Assembly (NCBI GenBank): GCA_023438065.1
Contig: JAEXRH010000017.1
Coordinates: forward strand, 33,642-97,641
Direction: 5' to 3'
From: Spirochaetota bacterium
Lineage (GTDB): Bacteria > Spirochaetota > Spirochaetia > Treponematales > Treponemataceae
Length of the DNA stretch: 64,000 nucleotides
Below the pieces are notes generated by a model. It saw only the letters and a program-made list of their open reading frames with translations. It ran no database searches and was not told the DNA's origin. Made by a program: the position numbers and the translations under genes. Position 1 is the first letter of the stretch; every line of letters starts with the position of its first letter. This document shows, piece after piece, positions 8,745-17,120 of this stretch.

Positions 8745-8843
8745 GGCGTATCCTCCGCTTCTTTTTTACTATCGGAAGAAACGCCCGGGATGATTACAGG
8801 AAATTTTCGGGCAGGCCCCGTCGGCGCGCGGGTGAACGGGGCG

Positions 8844-10178
8844 CTAGTGCGCCTTTGTCCAGTCGGTGATGCGGTCGCGGAGCGAGCTCTTCGACCCGTC
8901 GTCGGATACCGCGTCAGCGAGGTACGGAACGACGAGCTCCCGCTTGATGATCTCCCAGTTATTGGGAAGGATGCGCGGGACGAGGAGGCTGTTCGCGGGC
9001 GGGAGATGGCCGAGGAGCGGCGGGTAGAGGAGGGGAAACGCCTTTTCGTTCACGCTCTTGAGCGCGGAGAACCCCCCCGAGATGCCGAAGCTCCGCTTGA
9101 GGGAGCCGAGGTCCCGGCTTCGCTCGAGAAGCTCCTTTTGCGTCTTTTCGTTGAAGAACCAGATCAGGAAGGCCTCTGCCGCGTCGATGTTGGGCGCCTT
9201 CTTGCAGATGCCGAGATAGGTGATCCCGTCGGTGACGGCGGCTTTCCCGTTTTTCGTGATCCACCTGAAGTCGAGGTTCTGCAGCTTGTCCTGGGGAAGG
9301 GTGAAGAGCTCGTCGCTCGAGATGCACGAGAAGAGGTTCCTTCCCCCGGTGACGAGCCGGTAGGGCGGGTCGTAGAGATACTTGAACTGAAAATCGTCCT
9401 CGGCGCGCGAGGATCCGTTCGAGGTTTTCGTCCAGTCGGAAAGATACCGCTCGGCCGCGTCGAGCGAGTCCGCGTCCCATTTGATGACGCGCGAGTCCTC
9501 CTCGAAACGCGCCTCGAAGAGCTGGGCCGTTACGTAGAGGAATTCCCTGTCCCATCGCGGCGAAAAGCCCATGCGGACGAACTGGCCCTTATGCTTGAGG
9601 TTGTACTCGCGGGCGATCGACTTGATCTCGTCGAGGGAAAGGGAGAAATCGTTCGGGACGAGATTGCGTTTTTCCGGGGAGAAGATGAGCACGGGCATGT
9701 TGAAGCTGACGGGGAGCAGGTATTGCCTCCCTCCCACGTTGCCGAGGCCGAGAAGCGGCCCGTAGAAAAGCTTCGCGCTGATGCGAAGCTCGTTGAAGAG
9801 GTAGTCGACCGGGATGAGGCGGGATCGCGCCTTCTCGCCCTTGAGCCAGGGGCCGATGACGATGTCCGGCGTTTCCTTCGCCGCGATCAGGGCGCCGGCG
9901 GGGTTTTCCCGGTATTCGACGATGGCGCGGTAGCGGGTCTGGCTTTTGTTGAAGAGCTCGACGTACGAGGCGAAGTCCGCCTGGTCGGTCCAGATGATGG
10001 CGATGTCGGTTTTTTTCGCGCGACCGCAGGAGAGGAGCGTCGAGGCGACCGCGATGAGCGCGAGCGAGGCGATGCATGCCCGCGCCGCCCCGACGGCACG
10101 CCGATACGCGTCCGGTCGATGAGGCGACGCTTCGATGGGGGAGTGCGCGTTCGGGCGCGAAATGGTGTGGTCGGTCAT
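8844..10178 (-). CDS. ABC-type extracellular solute-binding lipoprotein, probably sugar-binding
   Basis: A 444-residue family 1 solute-binding protein expected to capture a carbohydrate or oligosaccharide outside the membrane. A 28-residue polar leader precedes a hydrophobic segment and lipobox STLLSCG with C51. The mature start, DIAIIWTDQADFASYVELFN, is the usual first lobe of periplasmic binding proteins. No permease or ATPase gene adjoins it, so it is an orphan here. The start chosen at 10178 matches a -10 box six bases upstream with no ribosome site. Longer in-frame extensions run through the promoter and are rejected. Ligand unknown. Confidence 0.85.
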   Translation of the reverse strand: MTDHTISRPNAHSPIEASPHRPDAYRRAVGAARACIASLALIAVASTLLSCGRAKKTDIAIIWTDQADFASYVELFNKSQTRYRAIVEYRENPAGALIAAKETPDIVIGPWLKGEKARSRLIPVDYLFNELRISAKLFYGPLLGLGNVGGRQYLLPVSFNMPVLIFSPEKRNLVPNDFSLSLDEIKSIAREYNLKHKGQFVRMGFSPRWDREFLYVTAQLFEARFEEDSRVIKWDADSLDAAERYLSDWTKTSNGSSRAEDDFQFKYLYDPPYRLVTGGRNLFSCISSDELFTLPQDKLQNLDFRWITKNGKAAVTDGITYLGICKKAPNIDAAEAFLIWFFNEKTQKELLERSRDLGSLKRSFGISGGFSALKSVNEKAFPLLYPPLLGHLPPANSLLVPRILPNNWEIIKRELVVPYLADAVSDDGSKSSLRDRITDWTKAH

Positions 10179-10184
10179 GGGGTA

Positions 10185-10213
10185 ACTGTATTGTCGGAAA
10201 CTTTGGTTGTCAA
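10185..10213 (-). promoter_or_regulatory. Promoter for the solute-binding protein gene; leaderless
   Basis: On the minus strand: TTGACA (10213-10208), 17 bases, TACAGT (10190-10185), six bases, ATG (10178). The -35 box overlaps that of the opposite promoter. Confidence 0.7.
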
Positions 10214-10235
10214 TCCCGGCGGGCCCGGGTATAAT
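10207..10235 (+). promoter_or_regulatory. Promoter for the 161-residue protein; leaderless
   Basis: TTGTCA (10207-10212), 17 bases, perfect TATAAT (10230-10235), six bases, ATG (10242). No ribosome binding site. It shares the TTGTCAA heptamer with the divergent promoter. Confidence 0.8.
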
Positions 10236-10241
10236 CGACTC

Positions 10242-10727
10242 ATGACGACGATACATGATCCCGCGATTCCCGAAATCATCCTCAAGATCGCGGATCACTA
10301 CAACAACAACATCGCGACCCGTTTCATGCGACCGCTGCTCGCGGGGATCCTCGCCGATCACGAGCTCAGCCGACAGCTCGCGGAGATCACCGACCATTCC
10401 GAGGCGTTCACCGCCCAGGGCATCCATCTCGACGAGCTCTACGGGCAGATCCAGGCGCTCGCGCGCTTCGTCTTTCTCGTGCGGACCGAGATCGTCCCGA
10501 ACATCCGGATACTCTCCGGTTCCTCGTCGGCGAAGGACTCGAACAAGGTATACCGCGACATGGCGATGAATAATTTCGGCGCGAACGTGACGATACTCGC
10601 GGACTACGTGAACGACCTCTACCTGAAGACCGTCGCCTACGACCGCGCGCACAGTCCCTCGGGGAAGCCGGTCTACCGGGACATACCGGGGCTTTCCGAG
10701 ATCGGGCGGTATCTCGTCGGGAATTGA
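10242..10727 (+). CDS. Small cytoplasmic hypothetical protein
   Basis: 161 residues, family not recognised. It is largely helical and soluble with no signal sequence. Notable segments are ADHYNNNIATRFMRPLLAG near the N-terminus, EITDHSEAFTAQGIHLDELY in the middle and PNIRILSGSSSAKDSNKVYR toward the C-terminus. Start at 10242 is fixed by a near-consensus promoter whose -10 ends six bases before the ATG. Longer upstream reading frames on this strand are antisense shadows of the solute-binding gene. It ends at a strong bidirectional terminator. Divergent pairing with the solute-binding gene may be only positional. Confidence 0.75.
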   Translation: MTTIHDPAIPEIILKIADHYNNNIATRFMRPLLAGILADHELSRQLAEITDHSEAFTAQGIHLDELYGQIQALARFVFLVRTEIVPNIRILSGSSSAKDSNKVYRDMAMNNFGANVTILADYVNDLYLKTVAYDRAHSPSGKPVYRDIPGLSEIGRYLVGN

Positions 10728-10758
10728 CGCTATTCCGTGAATCCCGCTGCCCCAAATG

Positions 10759-10800
10759 AAAAGCAAGACCCCGGAAACGCGTTTCCGGGGTCTTGCTTTT
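10759..10800. terminator. Perfect 21-bp-arm bidirectional terminator
   Basis: A 42-base perfect palindrome: AAAAGCAAGACCCCGGAAAC pairs fully with its complement ending TCTTGCTTTT. It sits between the convergent 161-residue gene and the aminotransferase gene and serves both. Confidence 0.92.
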
Positions 10801-10838
10801 ATAAGCGGGATCCCGCGCGAAGGCGGGGTCTTGCCGGA

Positions 10839-12149
10839 TTACTTCGCCATTTCCCCGGCGACGCGGAAGATCGTCTCGAAGAGGCTCTCGAGCTTCTCGG
10901 TATCGACCGACGAGAACGCCACGCGAAGGTGGGTCGGGTCGATGGAGATCGTCCCGATTCCGTGTTCGTGGAGGAGCTTCACGCGGAGGTCCTCGGCGCC
11001 GACGCCGACGCACTTCATGCTCATGAAGTAGCCGGAGTTGAAGGGCAGCGCCTGGAGCACGGGATGGCCCTTGTGCGCGTCGATGAACTTCCTCACGACG
11101 CGGTAGCGCTCCTCGAGCATCTTGCGGAACGCGAGCTTCTCGCTCTCGGTGCGCGGGTCGGCCATCATCTTGAGCATGAGCGACTGCGAGGGCGCGGCGG
11201 CGCACGAGACGGACGAGCGGATAACGCCCATGAGCTTCTTGATGAGCGCGTCGTACTGCGCGTCGGTCATTCCCTTCGAGCCGAAGGTGATGAAACCGGT
11301 GCGGAGTCCCCATACGTAGTCTTCCTTCGTGGGGCCGTCGATCTTGACGGCGAGGATCCTCTCGTGAAGGTTCGCGAGCTTCGCGAAGAGCGATTCGGGC
11401 TCGATGTCATCCTCGTAGTCGAGGCCGAAGTAAGCGTCGTCGCACCAGACCATCACGTCGGCGCCCGCGTCCGCGGCTTCCTTGACGACCGCGACGATGG
11501 CGGCGACTTCCGCCCTCGTCGGGGTGTAGCCCGAGGGGTTCTGGGGGAAGTTGAGGAGCATGCGGACCGAGCCGGTTTTCGCCTCTTCCCGCACCGCGGC
11601 GCGGAATCCCTCGACGTCGAATCCGTCGCCCTTGAAGGTCGGGAAGCCCTTGAGGGACGCGTTGCGTCTCGCCTCGACGATGAGCACGTAATTGTCCCAG
11701 GCCGGGGCCCCGGTGAGGAGGGTTACGCCCTCGCCGAGGAAGAGGTCCGACAGGTAGGAGATACCGGCGGTCAGGCCGGGAACGAGCACGGGGAGCGAGA
11801 TTTTCGCGTCCGCGAGGCTCGGGTTTTTCTTTTTGATGGCGTCAAGCCAAAGGGCCCGGAGGTCGTCGTTGCCCGCGGTCGGGGGATAGGCGACGGCTTC
11901 GCCCGAGGTAAGGGTCGGCAGCTGTTCCTTGAGCGCGGAAAGGATGACGGGTTTTCCGTCCTTGCATGCCATGCCGATCGTGGCGTTGGCGGTTTTTCCG
12001 AGCTTTTTCGCCTCGCCGCTTTGCGCGATGATACCTTTCGGAAAGTAGAGCCGCGTTCCGAGGTCCGACAGCATGCGTCCGGCGATGCAGGAGGCGAGAA
12101 CGGAGTTAAGCTCCTGAGCCAGCGGGTTGATGGTTTGATTGTTAGCCAT
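10839..12149 (-). CDS. PLP-dependent aminotransferase, class I/II fold
   Basis: A 436-residue fold-type I aminotransferase. Visible landmarks are the LNFPQNPSGY motif (Asn204 region, cofactor ring contact), the acidic CDDAYFGLDY strand (Asp237/238), the Schiff-base lysine region GPTKEDYVWGLRTGF with K275, and a C-terminal LRVAFSS segment with the substrate-carboxylate arginine. The fold resembles aromatic or branched-chain aminotransferases but the substrate cannot be set. It is transcribed away from the Bat operon from a promoter whose -35 box is shared. There is no ribosome site before the ATG, and the -10 box lies nine bases upstream, suggesting a very short leader. Confidence 0.88.
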   Translation of the reverse strand: MANNQTINPLAQELNSVLASCIAGRMLSDLGTRLYFPKGIIAQSGEAKKLGKTANATIGMACKDGKPVILSALKEQLPTLTSGEAVAYPPTAGNDDLRALWLDAIKKKNPSLADAKISLPVLVPGLTAGISYLSDLFLGEGVTLLTGAPAWDNYVLIVEARRNASLKGFPTFKGDGFDVEGFRAAVREEAKTGSVRMLLNFPQNPSGYTPTRAEVAAIVAVVKEAADAGADVMVWCDDAYFGLDYEDDIEPESLFAKLANLHERILAVKIDGPTKEDYVWGLRTGFITFGSKGMTDAQYDALIKKLMGVIRSSVSCAAAPSQSLMLKMMADPRTESEKLAFRKMLEERYRVVRKFIDAHKGHPVLQALPFNSGYFMSMKCVGVGAEDLRVKLLHEHGIGTISIDPTHLRVAFSSVDTEKLESLFETIFRVAGEMAK

Positions 12150-12158
12150 GGTAGGTAT

Positions 12159-12188
12159 TGTGTACTATGGAGCGATACCGGTTGTCAA
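12159..12188 (-). promoter_or_regulatory. Promoter for the aminotransferase gene
   Basis: Minus strand TTGACA (12188-12183), 18 bases, TACACA (12164-12159), nine bases to the ATG at 12149. Implies a leader of only a few bases. Confidence 0.55.
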
Positions 12189-12211
12189 TCTGGCGGAAGG
12201 CCGGGTAGAAT
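12182..12211 (+). promoter_or_regulatory. Promoter for the MoxR-Bat operon
   Basis: TTGTCA (12182-12187), 18 bases, TAGAAT (12206-12211). The start codon is at 12246, giving a leader of about 28 bases. It shares its -35 heptamer with the divergent aminotransferase promoter. Confidence 0.7.
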
Positions 12212-12245
12212 GAAAATCATACTGTATTCTGCGGGGTAGTGTATT

Positions 12246-13274
12246 ATGAAGGAAGATTCTGCGCGTTTCGAGAGGAGTCTCGCGATTCTTGAGCGGGCGA
12301 GGGCGGGCATGCGCGAGCGCATCGTGGGCCAGGAAGCCCTTGTCGACGGGATCCTGACCGGGTTCATCGCCGGCGGCCACGTCCTGCTCGAGGGCGTCCC
12401 GGGCCTCGCGAAAACCCTCGCGGTCAAGACCTTCGCGGAGCTTTCCGACTTGAGCTTCAAGCGCATCCAGTTCACCCCCGACCTCCTCCCCGCGGACCTC
12501 ATCGGAACCCTCGTCTACGAGCCGTCGAAGATGAGCTTTTCCGTGCGCAAGGGTCCGGTGTTCGCGAACCTCGTGCTCGCCGACGAGATCAACCGCGCGC
12601 CCGCGAAGGTTCAGTCCGCGCTCCTCGAGGCGATGGCCGAGGGTCAGGTGACGATCGGCGAGACCTCGTACGCGCTGCCCGCTCCCTTTTTCGTGCTCGC
12701 GACGCAAAACCCGATCGAGCAGGAAGGGACGTACAACCTTCCCGAGGCCGAGCTCGACCGCTTCCTTCTCAAGCTGCTCGTTCCGTACCCGACGCTCGCC
12801 GAGGAGGCGGGCATAGTCCGGAAGTCCTCGGGCGGAAACCTTTCTGGAATGACGACCCCCGCGACGCAGTCGGCCAGGGCCTCCTCCGCTCCCGCGATCT
12901 CGCCCGAGGATCTCGCGCGCGTTCGCTCGGACGTCGATGCGGTCCGCCTCGACGAGGCCCTTCTATCGTATCTCGTCTCGATCACCGCGGCGACGAGGCC
13001 GCTCGCGGAGGCGAAGCGGAGCCCGCGCCAGAGGGACGACTACCTCAAGTACATCGCCTTCGGCGCTTCCCCGCGGGCGAGCATCGCGCTCGCCTCGTGC
13101 GCGCGCATCGGCGCGCTTTTCGCCGGCCGCGACTACGTGATCCCGGAGGACATCAAGGCTGCCGCCTATCCGGTGCTCCGCCATCGGCTCGTCCTTTCCT
13201 ACGAGGCCGGCGCGGACGGGCTTTCAGCCGACGACATCATCGCGCGCGTGCTCGCGGTCGTGCCGCTTCCGTAA
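12246..13274 (+). CDS. MoxR-family AAA+ ATPase, first gene of the Bat operon
   Basis: A 342-residue MoxR ATPase. Walker A is GVPGLAKT (50-57), Walker B ends LADEINRAPAK with D113/E114, and sensor 1 is in ATQNPIEQEG. MoxR proteins act as chaperones that assemble or activate partners with von Willebrand A domains, and two such genes follow in the same operon. A 36-residue insert rich in Ala/Ser/Thr (about 195-225) separates the AAA core from the lid. The 22-base gap to the DUF58 gene and later overlaps indicate one transcript. No strong ribosome site precedes the ATG. Confidence 0.93.
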   Translation: MKEDSARFERSLAILERARAGMRERIVGQEALVDGILTGFIAGGHVLLEGVPGLAKTLAVKTFAELSDLSFKRIQFTPDLLPADLIGTLVYEPSKMSFSVRKGPVFANLVLADEINRAPAKVQSALLEAMAEGQVTIGETSYALPAPFFVLATQNPIEQEGTYNLPEAELDRFLLKLLVPYPTLAEEAGIVRKSSGGNLSGMTTPATQSARASSAPAISPEDLARVRSDVDAVRLDEALLSYLVSITAATRPLAEAKRSPRQRDDYLKYIAFGASPRASIALASCARIGALFAGRDYVIPEDIKAAAYPVLRHRLVLSYEAGADGLSADDIIARVLAVVPLP

Positions 13275-13296
13275 GAAAGGCTCGAGGACTTCTCCC

Positions 13297-14208
13297 GTGA
13301 AACCCGATTCCTACATCGCCTCGCGCGCACGCGCCCTCAAGCTCGCCGCCCTCACCGTTTCCGAGGGCATGCAGTCGGGCTCGTTCCGCTCCCGCTTTCG
13401 CGGGCAGGGCATGGACTTCGACGGCGTTCGCGAGTACGAGCGGGGCGACGACGTCCGCTCGATCGACCGGAACGTGACCGCGCGCTCGGGGAAACCGTTC
13501 GTGAAACTGTATCGCGAGGAGCGGGACCTCACCGTCTTTCTCGTCGTCGACCTCTCGCTCTCGATGGACTCGGGGCCCGGCTCGGTCACCCGAAGGGAGA
13601 AGGCGCTCGAGATCGCCGCCCTCGTCGCCTTCGCGGCGGAATACTGCTCGAGCCCGGTGGGCGCGGTCGCCTTCGACGGCGCGACGGGCGCCGCGTTCCG
13701 GCCCCGGCAGGGTCGCGACAGCGTGCTTTCGATCCTCACCTCGCTCGACGGGCGGAAGCCCTCGGGACCGGGGACCGCGCTCGGAAGCGCGATCGCCGGC
13801 GCGTCCCGGGTTCTCAGATCCCGTTCCCTCGTCGTCATCGTTTCCGATTTCCGGGTGGCCGGTTACGAGAAGGCCCTCGGCATACTCGCGAGAAGGCACG
13901 ACACGCTCGCCGTGCGGATCGTCTCTCCCGTCGACGCGGCACTTCCCGACGCGGGCTTCGTGCCCTTCGTCGATCCCGAGACGGGGCTTCGCGCCTCCTT
14001 CGCGACCGGCCAGGCGGCCTTTCGCGACCGATGGGAACGCGAGGCCGCGGAATCGGTCGAGCGCTGGCGCCACGTCTGCCTTCGTCGCGGGGTATCCACG
14101 CTCGTCGTCTCGACCGAGGATGACGCCGCCAAAAGCCTGTCGCTCTTTTTCTCGAATTATCGACACGGATCGGCCCGCTCGCGCGGGGCAGGCGGTGACG
14201 CCCGATGA
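13297..14208 (+). CDS. DUF58 domain protein of the MoxR-Bat operon
   Basis: 303 residues, the usual MoxR partner of the DUF58 family. The family core is visible as GMDFDGVREYERGDDVRSID followed by a von Willebrand A-like stretch LVVDLSLSMD (DxSxS-type metal site) and FDGATG. It is cytoplasmic, with no span or signal. GTG start at 13297 after GAGGACTT. It ends in an ATGA overlap with the next gene, so translation is coupled. The family role is probably in ATPase-driven assembly of envelope complexes. The precise function is unknown. Confidence 0.9.
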   Translation: MKPDSYIASRARALKLAALTVSEGMQSGSFRSRFRGQGMDFDGVREYERGDDVRSIDRNVTARSGKPFVKLYREERDLTVFLVVDLSLSMDSGPGSVTRREKALEIAALVAFAAEYCSSPVGAVAFDGATGAAFRPRQGRDSVLSILTSLDGRKPSGPGTALGSAIAGASRVLRSRSLVVIVSDFRVAGYEKALGILARRHDTLAVRIVSPVDAALPDAGFVPFVDPETGLRASFATGQAAFRDRWEREAAESVERWRHVCLRRGVSTLVVSTEDDAAKSLSLFFSNYRHGSARSRGAGGDAR

Positions 14209-15140
14209 AGATCCGCCCGTTTCTCGCCCTTGCCTTCATTATCCCGTTCTCCGCCGCGTCGCCCCTTTCGGCCTCCGAGCCCGTCGGGGTTCTCGTGCCC
14301 CGCGAGGTCTTCGTCGGCGACGCGGCCGAGCTCAGTTTCTCGACCGGCGCGCTCAACGCGGTCCTCAAGCCGGGAGCCGAGGAGACTGTCCCTTCGGGCG
14401 ACGTCGCGGTCTCTTCCGAGGTCACCGTCGAGTCCGTCACGGTCAGGCGCGGCGAGTCCTCCTCGACGGTCGTCATCCGGTTCGTGCCCTGGTACACGGG
14501 GCTCGTGCGCTTGCCCCCGTTCGCGTTCGGTAAGGTTCGCGTCGTCCCTCCTCCCGTCCGGATTTCCTCGCTTTCCGAACGTACCGGAGTCTCGTCGCTC
14601 GCGCCGCCGCGGCCGCCCCTCGTCGTGCCGGGCACGACCTTCGCCCTCTACGCGCTCGCCGCCTCGGGCCTCGTCGCGTTTCTCGCCCTCGCCCTCGCCG
14701 TCGCGAGGATGAGGCGTTTTCTCGCGCTCAACGGCGGCCGGCTTCTCTCCGGGCGCCGCGCGAAGCTCGCCCTGCGCGAGCTCAAGTGGCTCGAGCGCCG
14801 GACGGAACGGCTTGCGGGAGCCGAATGGTACGCGTCGTTTTCCCTCGTCCTCAGGCGGTATCTCGGCTCCTTCCTCGGGGACGGCCCTTCGGCGCTCCTT
14901 TCGGCGACGACCCGCGAGATCGCCTCGTCGCTCGCGGATCGGGGGGAAACGATTCCCGAGCCGATTCGCTCGCGCGTCGGGACGCTTTTGTCTTCTATCG
15001 ATGCCGCCCGCTACAGCGGCCGCGAGCCGCCCGATTCGCCCCGGGACGGGATAGTCGAGGCGCGCGCGATCGTCCTCGCCCTCGAGGAATCCGCGCGCGC
15101 GGCCACGGCCGAAAGGGAGGCTTCAGATGTTCAGCTTTGA
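14205..15140 (+). CDS. Signal-peptide membrane protein of the Bat operon (BatD-like)
   Basis: 311 residues. An N-terminal signal (MKIRPFLALAFII to about residue 22) is followed by a beta-rich extracytoplasmic domain (about 25-130, starting GVLVPREVFVGDAAELSF). One transmembrane segment lies at about 145-168, and a basic cytoplasmic helical domain follows. This order matches the small BatD/DUF4381-type proteins placed between DUF58 and batA genes in other phyla. It overlaps the upstream gene by four bases and the downstream one by 14. It probably links the periplasmic and cytoplasmic parts of the complex. Assignment rests on layout and position. Confidence 0.6.
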   Translation: MKIRPFLALAFIIPFSAASPLSASEPVGVLVPREVFVGDAAELSFSTGALNAVLKPGAEETVPSGDVAVSSEVTVESVTVRRGESSSTVVIRFVPWYTGLVRLPPFAFGKVRVVPPPVRISSLSERTGVSSLAPPRPPLVVPGTTFALYALAASGLVAFLALALAVARMRRFLALNGGRLLSGRRAKLALRELKWLERRTERLAGAEWYASFSLVLRRYLGSFLGDGPSALLSATTREIASSLADRGETIPEPIRSRVGTLLSSIDAARYSGREPPDSPRDGIVEARAIVLALEESARAATAEREASDVQL

Positions 15141-16128
15141 GCGTCCGCTCTTTCTCGCGCTCGCGCTCCTCGTTCCCCTTTTTTACGCCTTGCGCCGCTC
15201 GGGAAGCCTCGCCCGACTCGAGTTTTCCCTGACGCTCGGCGACTGGGACGGAATTCCCTTCAAGTGGTCGTCGCCGCTCGTCCGCTTCGCCTCCTTCTTC
15301 CATCGCGCGCTCGCCTTGGCGGGCTTTCTCTCCGTCGTCGTCGCGCTCGCCGGTCCCGTGCGGTTCAGGCAGGAAGAGGTTTACTCGAAGCCCGGCTCGG
15401 GTGTCGTGTTCGCGCTCGACGTGAGCCCCTCGATGGCCGCGCGCGACATCGCGGGCGAGACCAGGATCGACGCCGCCCGCGCGTATATCCGCGCCTTCGC
15501 CGCGAAACGCCCCGGTGACTCCCTCGGTCTCGTCGCCCTCGGTCGGGATGCCGCTCTCCTCGTGCCGCCCACCCAGGACCATCGCGCCTTCCTTGAACGT
15601 CTCGACGCGCTCGCGATCGGCGAACTCGGCGACGGGACCGCGCTCGGCCTCGGTCTCGCCGTCGCGGCCGCCCATCTCGTCAGTCGCGATCTCGGTCGCG
15701 CCTCGGTGATCCTCATGACCGACGGCGAGAACAACACCGGGGAGATAAACCCGAAAACGGCCGCGGGAATCTATCCCGAGAACGGCATCGGCCTTTTCGT
15801 CGTGGGCGTCGGCTCCACGGGCGAGGTCCCGATCGAGTATACCGATCCCGTGACGGGCAAGCGCTATTCGGGAACCCTCAACTCGAGGTTCGACGAAGGC
15901 GCCCTCAAGGAGATCGCGATCAAGGCGCGCGGCACCTACCTTACCGCCTCGAACAAGGACGCGCTCGACGCGGTATTCGCCTCGATCGACGAGTCCGTGC
16001 CCGCGTCCGCCTCGTCATGGAGCCGAACCGTCGCCGATCCGCTCGAGACGCCCATCATCGCGGCGGCCCTCGCGCTTTTCGCGCTCGCCTGGCTCGTCGC
16101 CCGCGTTTTCCTGAGGTCCGCGCTATGA
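15127..16128 (+). CDS. batA: BatA, von Willebrand A membrane protein
   Basis: 333 residues with the BatA layout: two N-terminal membrane helices (about 6-22 and 60-76), a vWA domain, and a C-terminal helix (about 307-327). The metal-ion-dependent adhesion site is intact: DVSPS with D98, S100 and S102, a threonine in GDGTALG, and MTDGENN further on. Bat proteins were named for aerotolerance in Bacteroides. In spirochaetes they are also implicated in envelope stress resistance. It overlaps the preceding gene by 14 bases and batB by four. Confidence 0.92.
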   Translation: MFSFERPLFLALALLVPLFYALRRSGSLARLEFSLTLGDWDGIPFKWSSPLVRFASFFHRALALAGFLSVVVALAGPVRFRQEEVYSKPGSGVVFALDVSPSMAARDIAGETRIDAARAYIRAFAAKRPGDSLGLVALGRDAALLVPPTQDHRAFLERLDALAIGELGDGTALGLGLAVAAAHLVSRDLGRASVILMTDGENNTGEINPKTAAGIYPENGIGLFVVGVGSTGEVPIEYTDPVTGKRYSGTLNSRFDEGALKEIAIKARGTYLTASNKDALDAVFASIDESVPASASSWSRTVADPLETPIIAAALALFALAWLVARVFLRSAL

Positions 16129-17120
16129 GTCCGCAATTCGCCCATCCGCAGTATCTTTTTCTCGCGGCCTTGGCGGTTCCCGCCCTGCTGTTCCATTGGT
16201 TCCTGATCGGAAAAGCGGTCGCCGCGCTCGCGCCGTTCATCGACTCCCGCTCGCGCGTTCCCGGTCGCGATCGCAGGGGCTCGTTCGCCCTTTCGCTCCG
16301 CGTCCGGGCGGCCTGCTTCGCCCTCGCGTGGGTTTCCCTTACCGTTGCGGCGGCGGGTCCCCGGTGGGGCACGAGGCTCGTGGCGAAACGGCAGGAGGGC
16401 TCTTCCGTCATGTTCGTCATGGACATCTCGCGGAGCATGACCCTTTCGGACGCGCAGCCGACGCGCCTTTCGTACGCGGCCCGGTACGCCTCGCTCCTGA
16501 CCGAGCGCATGGAAAAAACGCCGTGCGGCCTCGTGCTCGCGAAAGGCGACGCCGTTCTCGCCCTTCCGCTGACCGTCGATCATCGCGCCCTCCGCGACCT
16601 CCTTGCCTCGCTTTCGCCGTCGCTCCTCACGAGCCCGGGCTCGTGCCCGGGAAAGGGCGTTCTCGCGGCGCTCCGCGCCTTTCCCGAAACCGGGTCGCAG
16701 TCGCGGACGATCGTGCTCTTTACCGACGGCGACGAGACCGTGCCGACCCTCGAGGACGCCGCGCGCGCGTGCCGGGTCGCGGGAACGCGGCTTCTGATCG
16801 TCGGCGTCGGTACCGTCTCGGGCGCCTCGATCAGGATCTATCCGGGTTCGGACAATCCCGAGACGCGCGAGAGCCGTCTTCGGGAGGACGCTCTTTCGCT
16901 CGCCGCGGAGATCGCCGGCGGCGGGAGCCTTTACGTGCCGGGAAGCGAGACCGGTTCCGCGCTTCGCGTCCTCGACTCGATCCTCGAGGGAACGGACTCG
17001 CGCTCCCGTCTCGTGTATACGCGCGAGCCGGTTTCGCGATACGGGGAGTTTTTGCTCGCGGCCCTCGCGCTCCTCAGCGCGGGCGTCGTCGTGGGAGGGT
17101 TGTCATGGAAACGAAGGTGA
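16125..17120 (+). CDS. batB: BatB, von Willebrand A membrane protein
   Basis: 331 residues, paralogous to BatA. It begins MSPQFAHPQYLFLAALAVPA, with membrane helices at about 10-27 and 60-77, then the MIDAS motif MDISRS (D100, S102, S104), a FTDGDE loop and a C-terminal membrane helix. The start at 16125 makes an ATGA overlap with the batA stop. The longer frame from 16017 runs back through batA and is rejected. BatA and BatB are expected to form hetero-complexes bridged by the TPR protein encoded next. Confidence 0.92.
   Translation: MSPQFAHPQYLFLAALAVPALLFHWFLIGKAVAALAPFIDSRSRVPGRDRRGSFALSLRVRAACFALAWVSLTVAAAGPRWGTRLVAKRQEGSSVMFVMDISRSMTLSDAQPTRLSYAARYASLLTERMEKTPCGLVLAKGDAVLALPLTVDHRALRDLLASLSPSLLTSPGSCPGKGVLAALRAFPETGSQSRTIVLFTDGDETVPTLEDAARACRVAGTRLLIVGVGTVSGASIRIYPGSDNPETRESRLREDALSLAAEIAGGGSLYVPGSETGSALRVLDSILEGTDSRSRLVYTREPVSRYGEFLLAALALLSAGVVVGGLSWKRR

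Noticed and set aside
8815..8842. GCCCCGT/ACGGGGC stem after the solute-binding gene as terminator
   Set aside because: No T tract on the minus strand and a long loop, so it is too weak to call.
10737..12239. 500-codon open frame antisense to the aminotransferase
   Set aside because: GC-rich codon use leaves long stop-free antisense frames. It has no recognisable motifs and the opposite strand encodes a clear PLP enzyme.
12210..12239. Nine-codon frame (MKIILYSAG) just before the MoxR gene
   Set aside because: It overlaps the -10 box, has no ribosome site, and nothing indicates translation.
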